DNA from: JAPPFW01 sp965200835 | Lineage (GTDB): Bacteria > Actinomycetota > Acidimicrobiia > Spongiisociales > Spongiisociaceae | NCBI GenBank assembly: GCA_965200835.1 | Contig: OZ241390.1 | Location: 2,046,001-2,110,000 of the forward strand | Direction of reading: 5' to 3' | Length of the DNA: 64,000 bases | Shown here: in pieces, positions 63,677 to 64,000 of the stretch | Position numbering within the stretch: the stretch's first letter is position 1 | Layout of the letters: each line of letters starts with the position of its first letter | Notes under the pieces: generated by a model | Seen by the model: only the letters and a program-made list of their open reading frames with translations | Databases searched by the model: none | Told to the model about the DNA's origin: nothing | Translations under genes and position numbers: made by a program

Positions 63677-64000
63677 ATGAAGCGCGCGACAGGTATCAGG
63701 TGGAAGGCGATGCTGGTGGTGATCGCAGTGCTGGCGGTGGCCTGCGGAGGCGAGGCGAGTACCGACACCGTGGCTACCACGCAGCCGCCCACAACCCAGG
63801 CGGAGACGACCACCACCACCGAACCCGCTCCCACGACGACCGGGGCCCCTCCGGAAACTACCGAGGCGGTTGCGCCGGACACAGTGGCCCTGGTGGTCAA
63901 CCAGCGGGCCGGTGACATGGGTCCGATCGACGATCTGGTCAAGGGGCTGGAACAAGCCGAGACCGACTTCGGGCTGGACACCACCTTTATCGAGGCGACC
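63677..64000 (+). CDS. BMP/Med-type ABC transporter substrate-binding lipoprotein (3' end outside the window)
   Basis: ATG 63677 opens a lipoprotein signal: basic MKRATGIRWK, hydrophobic MLVVIAVLAV, lipobox Cys in VACGG. A Thr/Pro-rich linker follows, then VALVVNQRAGDMGPIDDLV and QAETDFGLDTTFIEAT, resembling the start of BMP/Med-family nucleoside- or small-molecule-binding proteins. GGAAGG lies just upstream. It shares the frame of the enoyl-CoA hydratase with no intervening stop. It is cut off by the window at about 108 residues. Confidence 0.6.
   Translation, partial: MKRATGIRWKAMLVVIAVLAVACGGEASTDTVATTQPPTTQAETTTTTEPAPTTTGAPPETTEAVAPDTVALVVNQRAGDMGPIDDLVKGLEQAETDFGLDTTFIEAT

Overview
The window is a high-GC chromosomal segment of an actinobacterium, most likely a member of the Acidimicrobiia. 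Supporting traits are S-layer-homology (SLH) proteins joined to RCC1, arylsulfotransferase and Calx-beta modules, an actinobacterial PyrR leader hairpin, a mycothiol-type DinB enzyme, a shikimate kinase/dehydroquinate synthase fusion, and frequent GTG or ATGA-overlap starts. No rRNA, tRNA, CRISPR array, insertion sequence or phage was seen.

Layout. 1-7.4 kb is an envelope region: the end of a CapA-like gene, a frameshifted LytR-CpsA-Psr gene, a MauE / methylamine-dehydrogenase-light-chain-like / MauD cluster whose fourth gene carries an in-frame UGA at a presumed Cys codon, and an SLH-RCC1 protein. 7.5-26 kb is the conserved core: alaS-ruvX-mltG-aroE-(broken prepilin peptidase)-aroC-aroKB-efp-nusB, then PyrR-controlled pyrR-pyrB-pyrC-carA-carB-pyrD. 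26-33.3 kb is an accessory insert between pyrD and pyrF: a 4.4-kb arylsulfotransferase/Calx-beta/SLH gene broken by three frameshifts, a nucleotidyltransferase/HTH pair resembling AbiE/MenAT toxin-antitoxin modules, and a secreted protein. 33.4-41 kb holds pyrF, a membrane coiled-coil protein, an Lhr-type helicase, a BtpA-family protein and a DinB-type enzyme.

41.3-46.7 kb is a sarcosine-oxidase-type operon (alpha-small subunit-beta-delta), a phytanoyl-CoA dioxygenase-like gene and a decayed second copy of the soxB/soxD junction. 46.8-52.8 kb has a small AT-rich surface protein and a minus-strand operon rhomboid-VWA/HEXXH-MoxR-Ppx. 52.9-54.8 kb is an ATPase (DUF3696-like) plus PIN-like pair, a defence candidate. 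55-57.1 kb is an M16 peptidase and dapB. 57.2-64 kb is a catabolic region: broken ferredoxin, GMC oxidoreductase with a broken small partner, XRE-cupin regulator, broken FAD oxidoreductase, CaiB-type CoA transferase, and an enoyl-CoA hydratase running in frame into a BMP-type lipoprotein cut by the window end.

A notable global feature is that about ten accessory genes carry frameshifts, in-frame stops or a lost stop, whereas the long core biosynthetic genes and several long accessory genes are uninterrupted. This suggests ongoing gene decay, although assembly error has to be excluded.
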